Notes under the pieces: generated by a model | Databases searched by the model: none | What the model was told of the DNA's origin: nothing | What the model saw: the letters and a program-made list of their open reading frames with translations, nothing else | NCBI RefSeq assembly: GCF_003113265.1 | Contig: NZ_PUIV01000029.1 | Coordinates: 1-46,499, forward strand | DNA from: Methylosinus sporium | GTDB taxonomy: Bacteria; Pseudomonadota; Alphaproteobacteria; Rhizobiales; Beijerinckiaceae | Reading direction: 5' to 3' | Length of the DNA: 46,499 bases | Shown: positions 27,762 through 35,991 of the stretch, piece after piece | How the letters are laid out: each line of letters starts with the position of its first letter | Position numbering within the stretch: the stretch's first letter is position 1 | Made by a program: the position numbers and the translations under genes

Positions 27762-28427
27762 TCAAAACTCGACCTCGAGCTCCTCGATCTCCTCCTTCTC
27801 GAGGAGCGCGGCGGCGAGCCATTCCTGCATCGCCGGCCATTCGTAGATGCGATCGCAATAGGCTTTGGAGACATCGTCGAGCGGAACGTCATAGGTGCGG
27901 AAGCGCGTCGCCACCGGCGCATACATGGCGTCGGCCATGGAGAGCGGACCGAAGAGATAGGGGCCGCCATAAGTCTCGAGGCATTCACGCCAGATTTGCG
28001 TGACGCGCGTGATGTCGCCCTGCGCCTTCGACCACACTTTGAACTTGGGAAAACGCCCTTTGAGATTCATCGGCAGCGCCGAGCGTAGCGACGTGAAGCC
28101 GGAGTGAATCTCGCCGCAGATGGAGCGGCAATGCGCGCGGCGCATTCGGTCGGCGGGCAACAGGCCCGCGGCCGGCGCGATCTCGTTCAGGAACTCTCCG
28201 ATCGCCAGAGTGTCCCAAATCTTCGCGCCGTCATGCGTGAGGCAGGGCACGAGGATCGACGGCGACAGCAGGAGAATCTCCGCGCGCGCCGCGACATCGT
28301 CGGGGCTGACCACGATCTCCTCGAATTCGACGCCGGAAAGCTTGGCCATCAGCCAGCCCCGCAAGGACCAGGACGAATAGTTCTTGCTGCTGATCGTGAG
28401 CGTCGTCGCCGCCATCTGAGCCGACAT
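27762..28427 (-). CDS. Glutathione S-transferase family protein
   Basis: The 221-residue cytosolic protein has an N-terminal thioredoxin-like domain (TLTISSKNYSSWSLRGWLMAKL, VPCLTHDGAKIWDTLAIGEFL) with a Ser-rich catalytic motif SSWS. An all-helical C-terminal domain (PYLFGPLSMADAMYAPVATRF) follows. The Ser motif fits the zeta/beta-like bacterial subgroup that also includes maleylacetoacetate isomerase relatives; the substrate is not known. The ribosome site AGGAGGAA lies about 11 bases before the ATG, and a second in-frame ATG at 28415 is possible. It is divergent from the PHB depolymerase gene. Confidence 0.88.
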   Translation of the reverse strand: MSAQMAATTLTISSKNYSSWSLRGWLMAKLSGVEFEEIVVSPDDVAARAEILLLSPSILVPCLTHDGAKIWDTLAIGEFLNEIAPAAGLLPADRMRRAHCRSICGEIHSGFTSLRSALPMNLKGRFPKFKVWSKAQGDITRVTQIWRECLETYGGPYLFGPLSMADAMYAPVATRFRTYDVPLDDVSKAYCDRIYEWPAMQEWLAAALLEKEEIEELEVEF

Positions 28428-28474
28428 GAGTAACGATTCCTCCTTTTCTTATAGTGGACTACGGAGCAAGCGCT

Positions 28475-28502
28475 GTGCCATGCTAGAGCCCGTCCATGGC
28501 AC
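28475..28502. promoter_or_regulatory. Perfect inverted repeat between the GST and PHB depolymerase genes
   Basis: GTGCCATG (28475-28482) and CATGGCAC (28495-28502) form a perfect 8-bp inverted repeat with a 12-base spacer, one and a bit helical turns apart, in the divergent promoter region. This is a plausible operator, but no regulator is known and the element could be a simple hairpin. Confidence 0.4.
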
Positions 28503-28552
28503 GGGGCTTGCTCGACCAGCCCCATCGGTAACGGAAGGTTTCGCTCGGCCGC

Positions 28553-29770
28553 ATGATGTATGACGCATATCAGAGCTACGCCGACGTGAGCAATCGACTT
28601 CGTCTGGCGGCGGCGAGCGGCGAGCGACTGGCTCGCTTGTGGAAATCCACGCCCTATGCGTCGCCTTTGCGGTGCTTCGAGGCTTATTGCGAGCTGGTCT
28701 CGCTGGCCGGCTTCACCCATGCGCGCCCCGACTATGGGATCACGCAGCTCTCGACCCATAATGGCGCTGTCGTCGATGTGCTCGAGGAGCCGGTTTATTC
28801 GACGCCCTTTTGCCAATTGCTGCGTTTTACGCGCAAGGATGCGGAGAATTTGCCGCGCGTGCTGCTGGTCGCACCCATGTCCGGGCATTTCGCGACCTTG
28901 CTGCGCGGCACCATCCGCACTTTGATCCAGGATCACGACGTCTATGTCACCGATTGGATCAATACGCGGGACATAGCGCTTTCGCAGGGCGTCTTCGGCA
29001 TGGACGAGTTCGCCCAGCACCTCATCGATTTTCTGCGCTTTCTCGGGCCGCCCGCGCATGTCGTCGCCGTGTGCCAGCCGACTGTGGCCGCGCTCGCCGC
29101 CGTCTCCATCATGGCCGAGGACAATGATCCCGCCCAGCCGGCGAGCCTCACGCTGATGGCCGGTCCGCTCGACGTCAGCGTCTCGCCCACCAAGGTCAAT
29201 GAATTCGCCGTCTCCAAGCCGATCGACTGGTTCCGCAACAATGTCATCGGCACGGTGCCGCGCATGTTGCCGGGGGCGGGGCGGCGGGTCTATCCCGGCT
29301 TTCTGCAAATCTCCGGCTTCATGAGCATGAACGCCGAGCGTCACGCCAACGCTTTTATCGATCTCTTCCGCCACAGGGTCGAGGGCGAGCACGAGAAGGC
29401 GGACCGCATCCGCACCTTCTATGAGGAATATTTCGCCATAATGGACCTCGATGCGGATTTCTATCTGCAGACCATCGAGACCGTCTTCCACCAGAATGCC
29501 CTTTCTACAGGCAGACTGCTCTTCAAAGGGCGCAAGGTGACGCCGCGCGCGATCAAGAAGACCTTTCTGCTCACAGTGGAGGGCGAGAAGGACGATATTT
29601 GCGCCGTGGGCCAGACGCTCGCCGCTCAGGATATGTGCGGCGGCCTGCGCCCCTATATGAAGTCGCACCATTTGCAGGCTGGCGTCGGCCATTATGGCGT
29701 CTTCAACGGCAAGCGCTGGGACAATCAGATCTACCCCGTCCTGCGCGACCATATCCAAAACAGCTTGTGA
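28553..29770 (+). CDS. phaZ: Intracellular polyhydroxyalkanoate (PHB) depolymerase
   Basis: The 405-residue protein mobilises stored poly-3-hydroxybutyrate granules in the cytoplasm. It has the family N-terminus MMYDAYQSYADV and an alpha/beta-hydrolase core with the Cys nucleophile in VAVCQPTVAAL (about residue 174). Cys replacing Ser in the lipase box is typical of PhaZ1-type enzymes. The PHB_depo_C domain shows MLPGAGRRVYPGFLQISGFMSMN, HQNALSTGRLLFKGRKV and the catalytic His near GVGHYGVFNGKRW. No signal peptide is seen. A stand-alone gene: phaA, phaB and phaC are not in the window. Confidence 0.94.
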   Translation: MMYDAYQSYADVSNRLRLAAASGERLARLWKSTPYASPLRCFEAYCELVSLAGFTHARPDYGITQLSTHNGAVVDVLEEPVYSTPFCQLLRFTRKDAENLPRVLLVAPMSGHFATLLRGTIRTLIQDHDVYVTDWINTRDIALSQGVFGMDEFAQHLIDFLRFLGPPAHVVAVCQPTVAALAAVSIMAEDNDPAQPASLTLMAGPLDVSVSPTKVNEFAVSKPIDWFRNNVIGTVPRMLPGAGRRVYPGFLQISGFMSMNAERHANAFIDLFRHRVEGEHEKADRIRTFYEEYFAIMDLDADFYLQTIETVFHQNALSTGRLLFKGRKVTPRAIKKTFLLTVEGEKDDICAVGQTLAAQDMCGGLRPYMKSHHLQAGVGHYGVFNGKRWDNQIYPVLRDHIQNSL

Positions 29771-30101
29771 CCTTGCGCCGCACGACCGGGACTGTGACAT
29801 TTTGTTGCAGGGCGTCATGGCGGCGCCGCAGGAGCGGCGGTCGGTGACGAAAACTTTCATAGTATATTGATTTTCATACAGTAATATTGCGTTCAGCATT
29901 TGTGGAGCCGACCCTTTCATCAGCGTCCTCTATCGACCTACGGGAATTTTTCCTTGAAACTTTTGTGCGGCGCAATATTCTCCATTCATCGGATTTTGGC
30001 GCCGCGTCATCGCGCATCATTCGCGAGCCGCGCCGACGAGATCGACAAAAGAAAGCCTTCCGACCCGTTTCTCGTGGCTGCGAAGGTGAGACGAGGTCAT
30101 T
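29771..30101. other. 331-base intergenic region
   Basis: No gene is recognised here. An AT-rich patch at about 29860-29890 contains two related strings (TTTCATAGTATATTG and TTTCATACAGTAATATTG) that look like a promoter with tandem elements. They could drive the small membrane protein gene at 30102. Short frames on both strands have no ribosome sites. Confidence 0.4.
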
Positions 30102-30392
30102 ATGGAATCGATCAAGATTTGGTTTCAGGACTGGTCCGACGCCTGCGAATTCGCCAAGGAATGCGCGCCCGACTTGTCGTTCCTCCCCGGCGAGCCTTTC
30201 ACCGCTCTGTTCGCGGTCGCTGTGAGCTGCTTCCTCGTCTGGTGGTGGAACGAGCGTTCCCTGCGCGCCAAAATGGCGATCGTCGCCAGCGCTTGGGCCG
30301 CGCCGCAGCCGGCCGAGGCCCCCGCGAGCCCCGTCGCCGCTCCTGACCGCGCATGGGCTCTCATCCCGGCCGCTCTGAAGCGCGCCGCTTGA
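30102..30392 (+). CDS. Small single-pass membrane protein, unknown function
   Basis: The 96-residue protein has a polar N-terminus of about 33 residues (MESIKIWFQDWSDACEF), one transmembrane helix (FTALFAVAVSCFLVWWWN), a positively charged cytoplasmic flank (ERSLRAKMA), and an Ala/Pro-rich tail. It has no recognised domain. The ATG follows a GAGG motif. A strong hairpin lies just after the stop. Coding status rests on the helix, charge pattern and ribosome site only. Confidence 0.5.
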   Translation: MESIKIWFQDWSDACEFAKECAPDLSFLPGEPFTALFAVAVSCFLVWWWNERSLRAKMAIVASAWAAPQPAEAPASPVAAPDRAWALIPAALKRAA

Positions 30393-30403
30393 TCTCACTC
30401 AGC

Positions 30404-30432
30404 GGGCGGCGGCGCGAAAGCGCGGGCCGCCC
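30404..30432. terminator. Strong GC hairpin after the small membrane protein gene
   Basis: GGGCGGC and GCCGCCC, plus inner GCGC-GAAA-GCGC, form a near-perfect stem-loop 11 bases after the stop. No T run follows, so it may stabilise or pause the transcript rather than terminate it. Confidence 0.45.
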
Positions 30433-30512
30433 GATCGCTTTCGGGCGAAAGGTCGACAGGGCGACGGCCATAGGCTAGGCGTGGAGCAGAACTCCGCCGG
30501 ACCACCGCCGCG

Positions 30513-31601
30513 ATGCGCATCGACTCACGCCACTACCGCACCATCTGGGAAAACGCCGACGGCAGCGTCGAGGCGATCGACCAGACCAGCCTCCCTCACA
30601 GATTCGAGACGAAAAGGCTCGCCTCGCTCGACGACGCCGTCGCCGCGATCGCGACAATGGTCGTGCGCGGCGCGCCGCTGATCGGCGTCACCGGCGCCTA
30701 TGGGCTGGCGCTCGCCGCCGCAGCCGATCCCGGCGACGAGGCGATCGAGGAGGCTCATTCGCGGCTCGCCGCGGCGCGGCCCACAGCCGTCAATCTGCGC
30801 TGGGCGCTGGATCGGATGCGCAGGCTGCTGCTTTCGGCGGCGCCCTCGGACCGCCGCGCGCTCGCCTTCGCCGAGGCCGCCGCCATTGCGGATGACGACG
30901 CGCTCTGCTGCGAATCGATCGGCGATCATGGCGCGGCGCTGATCTGCGCCGCCGCCGCCGAGCATCCGGGCCGGCCAGTCAATATTCTCACCCATTGCAA
31001 CGCCGGCTGGCTCGCCGCCGTCGATTGGGGCACGGCGCTCGCGCCCATCTACAAGGCGGCGCGCGACGGAATCGATCTCCATGTATGGGTCGACGAGACG
31101 CGGCCGCGCAATCAAGGCGCGAGCCTCACCGCCTTCGAGCTTTCGGGCGAAGGGATTCCCCACACCGTCATTGCCGACAACACGGGCGGCCATTTGATGC
31201 AGCACGGGCTCGTCGATCTCTGCATCGTCGGCAGCGACCGCACGACGCGAATCGGCGATGTCTGCAACAAGATCGGCACCTATCTGAAGGCGCTCGCCGC
31301 CCATGACAATGGCGTGCCCTTCTATGTCGCTCTGCCGAGCTCGACGATCGATTGGGCGATGCGCGACGGCGTCGCCGAAATTCCGATCGAGCAGCGCGAT
31401 GCGAGCGAGGTCACACATATCTCCGGCCTCGCCGACAATGGCGCGGTGACGCGCGTGCGAGTGACGCCGAAAGGCTCGCCCGCCGCCAATTACGCTTTCG
31501 ACGTGACGCCTGCGCGTCTCGTCGGCGCGCTGATATCCGAGCGCGGAGTGTGCGCCGCGAGCGAGGCGGGCTTGCGCGGACTCTTTCCCGATCTAGCCTA
31601 A
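30513..31601 (+). CDS. mtnA: S-methyl-5-thioribose-1-phosphate isomerase
   Basis: The 362-residue enzyme converts methylthioribose-1-phosphate to methylthioribulose-1-phosphate in methionine salvage. It shows [15 protein letters not shown], the catalytic Cys in [10 protein letters not shown] (about residue 162), [34 protein letters not shown], and the catalytic Asp in [11 protein letters not shown] (about 242), all diagnostic of MtnA over eIF2B subunits. Immediately downstream, beyond two mosaic repeats, a class II aldolase gene converges on it; no other salvage gene (mtnB, mtnC, mtnD, mtnK, mtnP) is in the window. Confidence 0.94.
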   Translation: MRIDSRHYRTIWENADGSVEAIDQTSLPHRFETKRLASLDDAVAAIATMVVRGAPLIGVTGAYGLALAAAADPGDEAIEEAHSRLAAARPTAVNLRWALDRMRRLLLSAAPSDRRALAFAEAAAIADDDALCCESIGDHGAALICAAAAEHPGRPVNILTHCNAGWLAAVDWGTALAPIYKAARDGIDLHVWVDETRPRNQGASLTAFELSGEGIPHTVIADNTGGHLMQHGLVDLCIVGSDRTTRIGDVCNKIGTYLKALAAHDNGVPFYVALPSSTIDWAMRDGVAEIPIEQRDASEVTHISGLADNGAVTRVRVTPKGSPAANYAFDVTPARLVGALISERGVCAASEAGLRGLFPDLA

Positions 31602-31616
31602 TCGACGTGCGCGATT

Positions 31617-31707
31617 CCTTCTCCCGTTTGCGGGAGAGGTGGCCCGGCCATAGAGTGTGAGGACGCCCGTCGTAAACGACGGGCTTTGGCCGGGTCGGAT
31701 GAGGGCG
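31617..31707 (+). repeat. RIME-like intergenic mosaic repeat, copy 2
   Basis: This copy is in the opposite orientation to copy 1. It has a CCTTCTCCCG/CGGGAGA hairpin, a GGCCCGGCCA/TGGCCGGG arm pair, an inner GCCCGTCG-TAAA-CGACGGGC hairpin, and a closing GGTCGGATGAGGG. Module order matches copy 1 read on the other strand. Confidence 0.75.
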
Positions 31708-31767
31708 CATGAAGCTGCCGTGTGTATCCGAATTGCGCGAACATGAATTTACGGCAGAACGCCGAGA

Positions 31768-31821
31768 GCCCTCATCCGACCTCGCTTCGCGAGGCCACCT
31801 TCTCCCACGAGTGGGAGAAGG
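31768..31821 (-). repeat. RIME-like intergenic mosaic repeat, copy 3 (short form)
   Basis: A short form with CCCTCATCCGACC, a CCTCGC-TTC-GCGAGG hairpin and the same 11-bp hairpin CCTTCTCCCAC-GA-GTGGGAGAAGG (31798-31821) as copy 1, but without the inner GGGCGTCC module. It faces copy 2, and the pair fills the space between convergent mtnA and the aldolase gene. Confidence 0.78.
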
Positions 31822-31839
31822 ATGCGCAGCGGAGAGATT

Positions 31840-32490
31840 TCACTTCACCGATTTCAATCCGTAATTCTCGAAGCGCGTGATCTCATTCTCTATCTCTTCC
31901 TCGGAGATAAGCACCGGCTCGCCGGCTATGCGCGCGAGATAATAGAGCTGCGCCAGCGCTTCCAATTCCACGGCGCGCCACATTGCGCGGTCCAATCCTT
32001 CGCCGAGCGCGATCATGCCGTGGTTGCCGAGCAGCACGCCATGCGCGCGGCCCAATCCCTCCACCGCGAGATCGGAGAGCGCCTGCGTGCCGAAAGGCGC
32101 GTAATCCGTGCAGCGAATGCGCGACGTGCGGAAAATCCCGATCATATAATGCACGGGTGGAATCTCGCGCCGCAATGCGGCGAGCGTCGTCGCATAAATC
32201 GAATGCGTATGCACGACCGCCTGCACATCCGCGCGCGCGCGCAAAATGTCGCGATGCATCCGCCATTCGCTGGACGGCGCGAGCGGCCCTTCCGATTCGC
32301 CGTCGCCGGCGAGCGGCATTCGCGCGATCATGGCGGGAGTCATTGTGGCGTAGGGCATTCCGCTCGGCGTGATCAGCATGGCGTCGCCGTCGCGCGCCGA
32401 AATATTGCCGGCCGTGCCTCGATTGAGGCCGAGCGCATTCATGCTCCGCGCCGCTTCGACGATCGCCTCGCGCTTGGTCGCATCCGTCAT
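31840..32490 (-). CDS. Class II aldolase/adducin-family protein, probable 5-(methylthio)ribulose-1-phosphate aldolase
   Basis: The 216-residue protein has the class II aldolase fold: [13 protein letters not shown] near the N-terminus, LITPSGMPY, the zinc ligands in [15 protein letters not shown], and [16 protein letters not shown]. Several activities share this fold (fuculose-phosphate aldolase, MtnB dehydratase, methylthioribulose-phosphate aldolase). The neighbour mtnA supports an aldolase that splits methylthioribulose-1-phosphate into dihydroxyacetone phosphate and methylthioacetaldehyde, as in Rhodospirillum rubrum where ald2 lies beside mtnA and mtnP. It could instead be MtnB. The gene is divergent from hslV. 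Confidence 0.8.
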   Translation of the reverse strand: MTDATKREAIVEAARSMNALGLNRGTAGNISARDGDAMLITPSGMPYATMTPAMIARMPLAGDGESEGPLAPSSEWRMHRDILRARADVQAVVHTHSIYATTLAALRREIPPVHYMIGIFRTSRIRCTDYAPFGTQALSDLAVEGLGRAHGVLLGNHGMIALGEGLDRAMWRAVELEALAQLYYLARIAGEPVLISEEEIENEITRFENYGLKSVK

Positions 32491-32519
32491 TCCGCTCCTC
32501 CGCCTGCGGATGCGCGCCT

Positions 32520-32548
32520 CTTGCCGAGGCGCGCTCCAGTCCCTACAT
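32520..32548 (+). promoter_or_regulatory. Candidate heat-shock (sigma-32) promoter of hslVU
   Basis: CTTG at 32520-32523, an 18-base spacer, and CCTACAT at 32542-32548 agree with the alphaproteobacterial sigma-32 consensus CTTG-N17/18-CYTATNT except for one base. The site ends 31 bases before the hslV start, a suitable distance for a promoter. Confidence 0.55.
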
Positions 32549-32579
32549 CATCGAGACTCTTTTTCCAGCCGAGGCTCGG

Positions 32580-33146
32580 ATGACACAAGAACAAAATACG
32601 AAACCGGCGAGCTGGCACGCGACGACCATCGTTCTGGTGAAAAAGAACGGCAAGACCGTCATCGCGGGCGACGGACAGGTGAGCCTCGGCCAGACCATCG
32701 TCAAGGCGAACGCCAAAAAGGTGCGGCGTCTCGGCAAGGGCGATGTGATCGCGGGTTTCGCCGGCGCAACGGCCGACGCCTTCACTCTGTTCGAGCGGCT
32801 CGAGGGCAAGCTCGAACAATATCCGGGGCAGCTGACGCGCGCCTGCGTGGAGCTCGCCAAGGACTGGCGCATGGATCGCTATCTGCGTCGGCTCGAGGCG
32901 ATGATGCTGGTCGCCGATCGCGAGGTGGGGCTGACGCTGACCGGCGCCGGCGACGTGCTGGAGCCGGAGGCCTTCGAGCATGGCTCGGTGGCGGCGATCG
33001 GCTCCGGCGGCAATTATGCGCTGGCGGCGGCGCGCGCGCTGCTCGATCAGCCGATCGAGGCGGATGTGATCGCCAAGCGCGCGATGGAGATCGCCGCCGA
33101 CATCTGCGTCTACACCAATCGCAACATCGTGCTCGAATCGATCTGA
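32580..33146 (+). CDS. hslV: ATP-dependent protease subunit HslV
   Basis: The 188-residue proteasome-like peptidase forms double hexamers that associate with HslU. The catalytic N-terminal Thr of the mature chain is in [21 protein letters not shown] (Thr15), so a 14-residue propeptide should be removed. Further motifs are [35 protein letters not shown] and [16 protein letters not shown]. hslU follows after 18 bases with its own ribosome site (GAGGAAC), forming the standard operon. A heat-shock type promoter lies just upstream. Confidence 0.96.
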   Translation: MTQEQNTKPASWHATTIVLVKKNGKTVIAGDGQVSLGQTIVKANAKKVRRLGKGDVIAGFAGATADAFTLFERLEGKLEQYPGQLTRACVELAKDWRMDRYLRRLEAMMLVADREVGLTLTGAGDVLEPEAFEHGSVAAIGSGGNYALAAARALLDQPIEADVIAKRAMEIAADICVYTNRNIVLESI

Positions 33147-33164
33147 GCTTTCCGAGGAACTGAT

Positions 33165-34472
33165 ATGGCCGATTTTTCCCCGCGCGAGATCGTCTCGGAG
33201 CTCGACCGATTCATTGTCGGACAGAAGGACGCCAAGCGCGCCGTCGCCATCGCGCTGCGCAATCGCTGGCGCAGGCTGCGCCTCGAAGGCTCTATGCGCG
33301 AAGAGGTGCTGCCGAAGAACATATTGATGATCGGCCCCACCGGCTGCGGTAAGACCGAGATCGCGCGGCGTCTCGCCAAGCTCGCCAATGCGCCCTTCCT
33401 CAAGATCGAGGCGACGAAATTCACCGAGGTCGGCTATGTCGGCCGCGATGTCGAGCAGATCGTCCGCGATCTCGTCGAGGTGGCGATCCTGCTGGTGAAG
33501 GAGCGTCGGCGCAAGGATGTCGAGGCCAAGGCCCAGCTGGCGGCGGAGGAGCGTGTGCTCGATGCGCTGGTCGGCCCGGCGGCCTCGCCGGCGACGCGCG
33601 ATTCCTTTCGCAAGAAGCTGCGCGCCGGCGAGCTGGACGATAAGGAGATAGAGGTCGAGCTGGCGCAATCGGGGCCGCAGGTCCCCATGTTCGAGCTGCC
33701 GAACATGCCCGGCGCCAGCGTCTCCGCCTTCTCGATCGGCGATATTTTCGGCAAGGCGTTTCAGGGCCGGCCGAAGCGCCGAAAAATGCTGGTCAAGGAG
33801 GCCCATGGCCCGCTGCTCGCCGAGGAGAGCGACAAACTCATCGATCAGGAGGAGAGCGTTCGCGAGGCGATTTCCGAGGTCGAGAATAATGGCATCGTTT
33901 TCCTCGACGAGATGGACAAGATTTGCGCCCGCGAGGGCAGGGGCGGGGCCGATGTCTCGCGCGAGGGCGTGCAGCGCGACCTGCTGCCGCTCATAGAGGG
34001 CACCACGGTCGCGACCAAGCATGGGCCGGTGAAGACAGACTATGTGCTGTTCATCGCCTCCGGCGCCTTTCATGTCGCCAAGCCCTCCGATCTGCTGCCG
34101 GAGCTGCAGGGCCGCCTGCCGATCAGAGTGGAGCTCGCCTCGCTGGACGAGGAGGATTTCCGCCGCATCCTCACCGAGACCGAGGCCTGCCTCGCCAAGC
34201 AATATGTGGCGCTCATGGCCACGGAAGGCGTCGCGCTGGAGATCGCGCCGTCGGCGGTGGACGCCATCGCCCGCGTCGCCGTTCAGGTGAATTCTACGGT
34301 CGAGAACATAGGTGCGCGCCGCCTGCAGACGGTGATGGAGCGCGTGCTGGACGAGGTGAGCTTTTCCGCCTCCGACCGCGCCGGCGAGACGGTGACGATC
34401 GACGGCGATTATGTGGAAAAGCACATAGGCGACCTCGCCAAGAACCGGGATTTGAGCCGTTTCATTCTCTGA
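33165..34472 (+). CDS. hslU: ATP-dependent protease ATPase subunit HslU
   Basis: The 435-residue AAA+ unfoldase feeds substrates into HslV. It shows Walker A GPTGCGKT (about residues 57-64), the pore motif [11 protein letters not shown] (here [16 protein letters not shown]), the I-domain insertion, Walker [29 protein letters not shown], and the C-terminal sensor-2 region [20 protein letters not shown]. The conserved C-terminal tail ends DLSRFIL, which docks into HslV. Length and motifs are normal. Confidence 0.97.
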   Translation: MADFSPREIVSELDRFIVGQKDAKRAVAIALRNRWRRLRLEGSMREEVLPKNILMIGPTGCGKTEIARRLAKLANAPFLKIEATKFTEVGYVGRDVEQIVRDLVEVAILLVKERRRKDVEAKAQLAAEERVLDALVGPAASPATRDSFRKKLRAGELDDKEIEVELAQSGPQVPMFELPNMPGASVSAFSIGDIFGKAFQGRPKRRKMLVKEAHGPLLAEESDKLIDQEESVREAISEVENNGIVFLDEMDKICAREGRGGADVSREGVQRDLLPLIEGTTVATKHGPVKTDYVLFIASGAFHVAKPSDLLPELQGRLPIRVELASLDEEDFRRILTETEACLAKQYVALMATEGVALEIAPSAVDAIARVAVQVNSTVENIGARRLQTVMERVLDEVSFSASDRAGETVTIDGDYVEKHIGDLAKNRDLSRFIL

Positions 34473-34590
34473 CACAGAAACGTCGAAACCGGGCTTGCGG
34501 CGCGCGCCCTGCTGAACTATACAGCCCTCGCGCTGCGGCGGTGACGCCGCTTCGCCCCGCCCTCACCCCAGAGAGGGCGGCGACAAAAGT

Positions 34591-34666
<76 letters not shown>

Positions 34667-34794
34667 AAGATCTCCCCCCTGACATAGGCTGACGCTTCCG
34701 CTCTGCGCCGTCCGGGCGGCGCTCGGAGCCCTAATGCGGGCGTAATTCTCTGGTCTCGAAGACGCGCGAATCGCGCACCCCTCGGCGGATCAGA

Positions 34795-35991
34795 ATGGAC
34801 CTCTCCCGAAAACCTCGTCTCCAGCATCTCGACATGCTGCGCGGCCTCTGCGCGCTCGGCGTGGTGATCAGCCATTTGCGGGCGCTGCTCGTCGTCCCCT
34901 ATGCCGAGGCGGCGCGGCATGGGCTCTTCGACAAATTGCTGTTCGCGCTCGGCGGCCTCGGCCATGAATGCGTCATCGCCTTTTTCGCGCTCAGCGGCTT
35001 TCTCGTCGGCGGCTCGACTTTGGCGGCGATGCGGGCGGGGCGTTTTTCCTTGGCCGATTATGGCGTCGCGCGACTCTCACGCCTGTGGACCGTGCTGGTT
35101 CCGGCGCTGGCGCTGACGGCGCTTTGGGACGCGTTGGGCGCCCTGCTGGGGCCGGCCGGCGCTTATCAGGGCGCTTTGGCGGCGATCCTCGAGAGCGGCC
35201 CCACGGCGCGCGAGCCGGCCACCCATTCGCTGGTGACGCTCCTCGGCAATCTGTTGTTCTTGCAGACGATCGAGACGCCGGTCTTCGGCTCCAACCGGCC
35301 TTTGTGGAGCCTCGCCAACGAGGCCTGGTACTATCTCGTCTTTCCGCTGCTGGCCTTCACTTTTTTCCATCGCGCGCCGATCATGCGCGCGCTCTGCGCG
35401 GCGGCGGGCGCGCTGGCGCTGGCTCTGCTGCCGGGCGAATTGGCTCTGCTCGGGCTTCCCTGGCTCGCCGGGGCGCTCGCCGCGGATAATCCGGCGCGTC
35501 CCTCGCTCGCGCGTGCGCTCGCCGGCGCTCTGGCGACGCTCGCGGCGCTCGGCGTCTCGCATATGTCGCGCACTGTTCTCGGCGATATAGCGCTCGGCTG
35601 CGCCATCGCTTTCTGGCTGCGCGATCTCGCCGCCTTTCCGTCCATCGGCGGTCTCTATGCCGCCGCGGCGCATGGCGTCTCGGAAATCTCATACACGCTC
35701 TACGCCGTGCATTTTCCGCTGCTGCTGATGCTGTGGTTCTGGCTGCTCGCGCCGGCGCGGAGCCAGCCCGGCCTCGCCGTCCTCGGGCAGATGGCCATTC
35801 TCATGGCGGTCGCGCTGATCTATGCGGCCGCCGTCTGGTTCCTGTTCGAGCGGCGCACCGATGTCGTGCGCGGCTGGCTGCTGCGGCGGCTGCGAGCCCC
35901 TCGCGGCGCGCCGGTCGTGAGCCGATGCGCCGGAGTTGAGACAAACCCAGGGGATCGTCAGTCGCGCGCAGAACGGAACGCCGCTTTCTGA
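34795..35991 (+). CDS. Acyltransferase family 3 membrane protein
   Basis: The 398-residue integral membrane protein has about ten hydrophobic segments and the acyltransferase-3 hallmarks: LQHLDMLRGLCALGVVISH at the N-terminus (RG...H motif), FFALSGFLVGGS, LSRLWTVLVPALAL, and SLANEAWYYLVFPLLAF. Members transfer acetyl or other acyl groups onto sugars of lipopolysaccharide, exopolysaccharide or Nod factors. No polysaccharide genes neighbour it, so the acceptor is unknown. Its 3' end overlaps the end of the convergent binding-protein gene by 34 bases. Confidence 0.88.
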   Translation: MDLSRKPRLQHLDMLRGLCALGVVISHLRALLVVPYAEAARHGLFDKLLFALGGLGHECVIAFFALSGFLVGGSTLAAMRAGRFSLADYGVARLSRLWTVLVPALALTALWDALGALLGPAGAYQGALAAILESGPTAREPATHSLVTLLGNLLFLQTIETPVFGSNRPLWSLANEAWYYLVFPLLAFTFFHRAPIMRALCAAAGALALALLPGELALLGLPWLAGALAADNPARPSLARALAGALATLAALGVSHMSRTVLGDIALGCAIAFWLRDLAAFPSIGGLYAAAAHGVSEISYTLYAVHFPLLLMLWFWLLAPARSQPGLAVLGQMAILMAVALIYAAAVWFLFERRTDVVRGWLLRRLRAPRGAPVVSRCAGVETNPGDRQSRAERNAAF

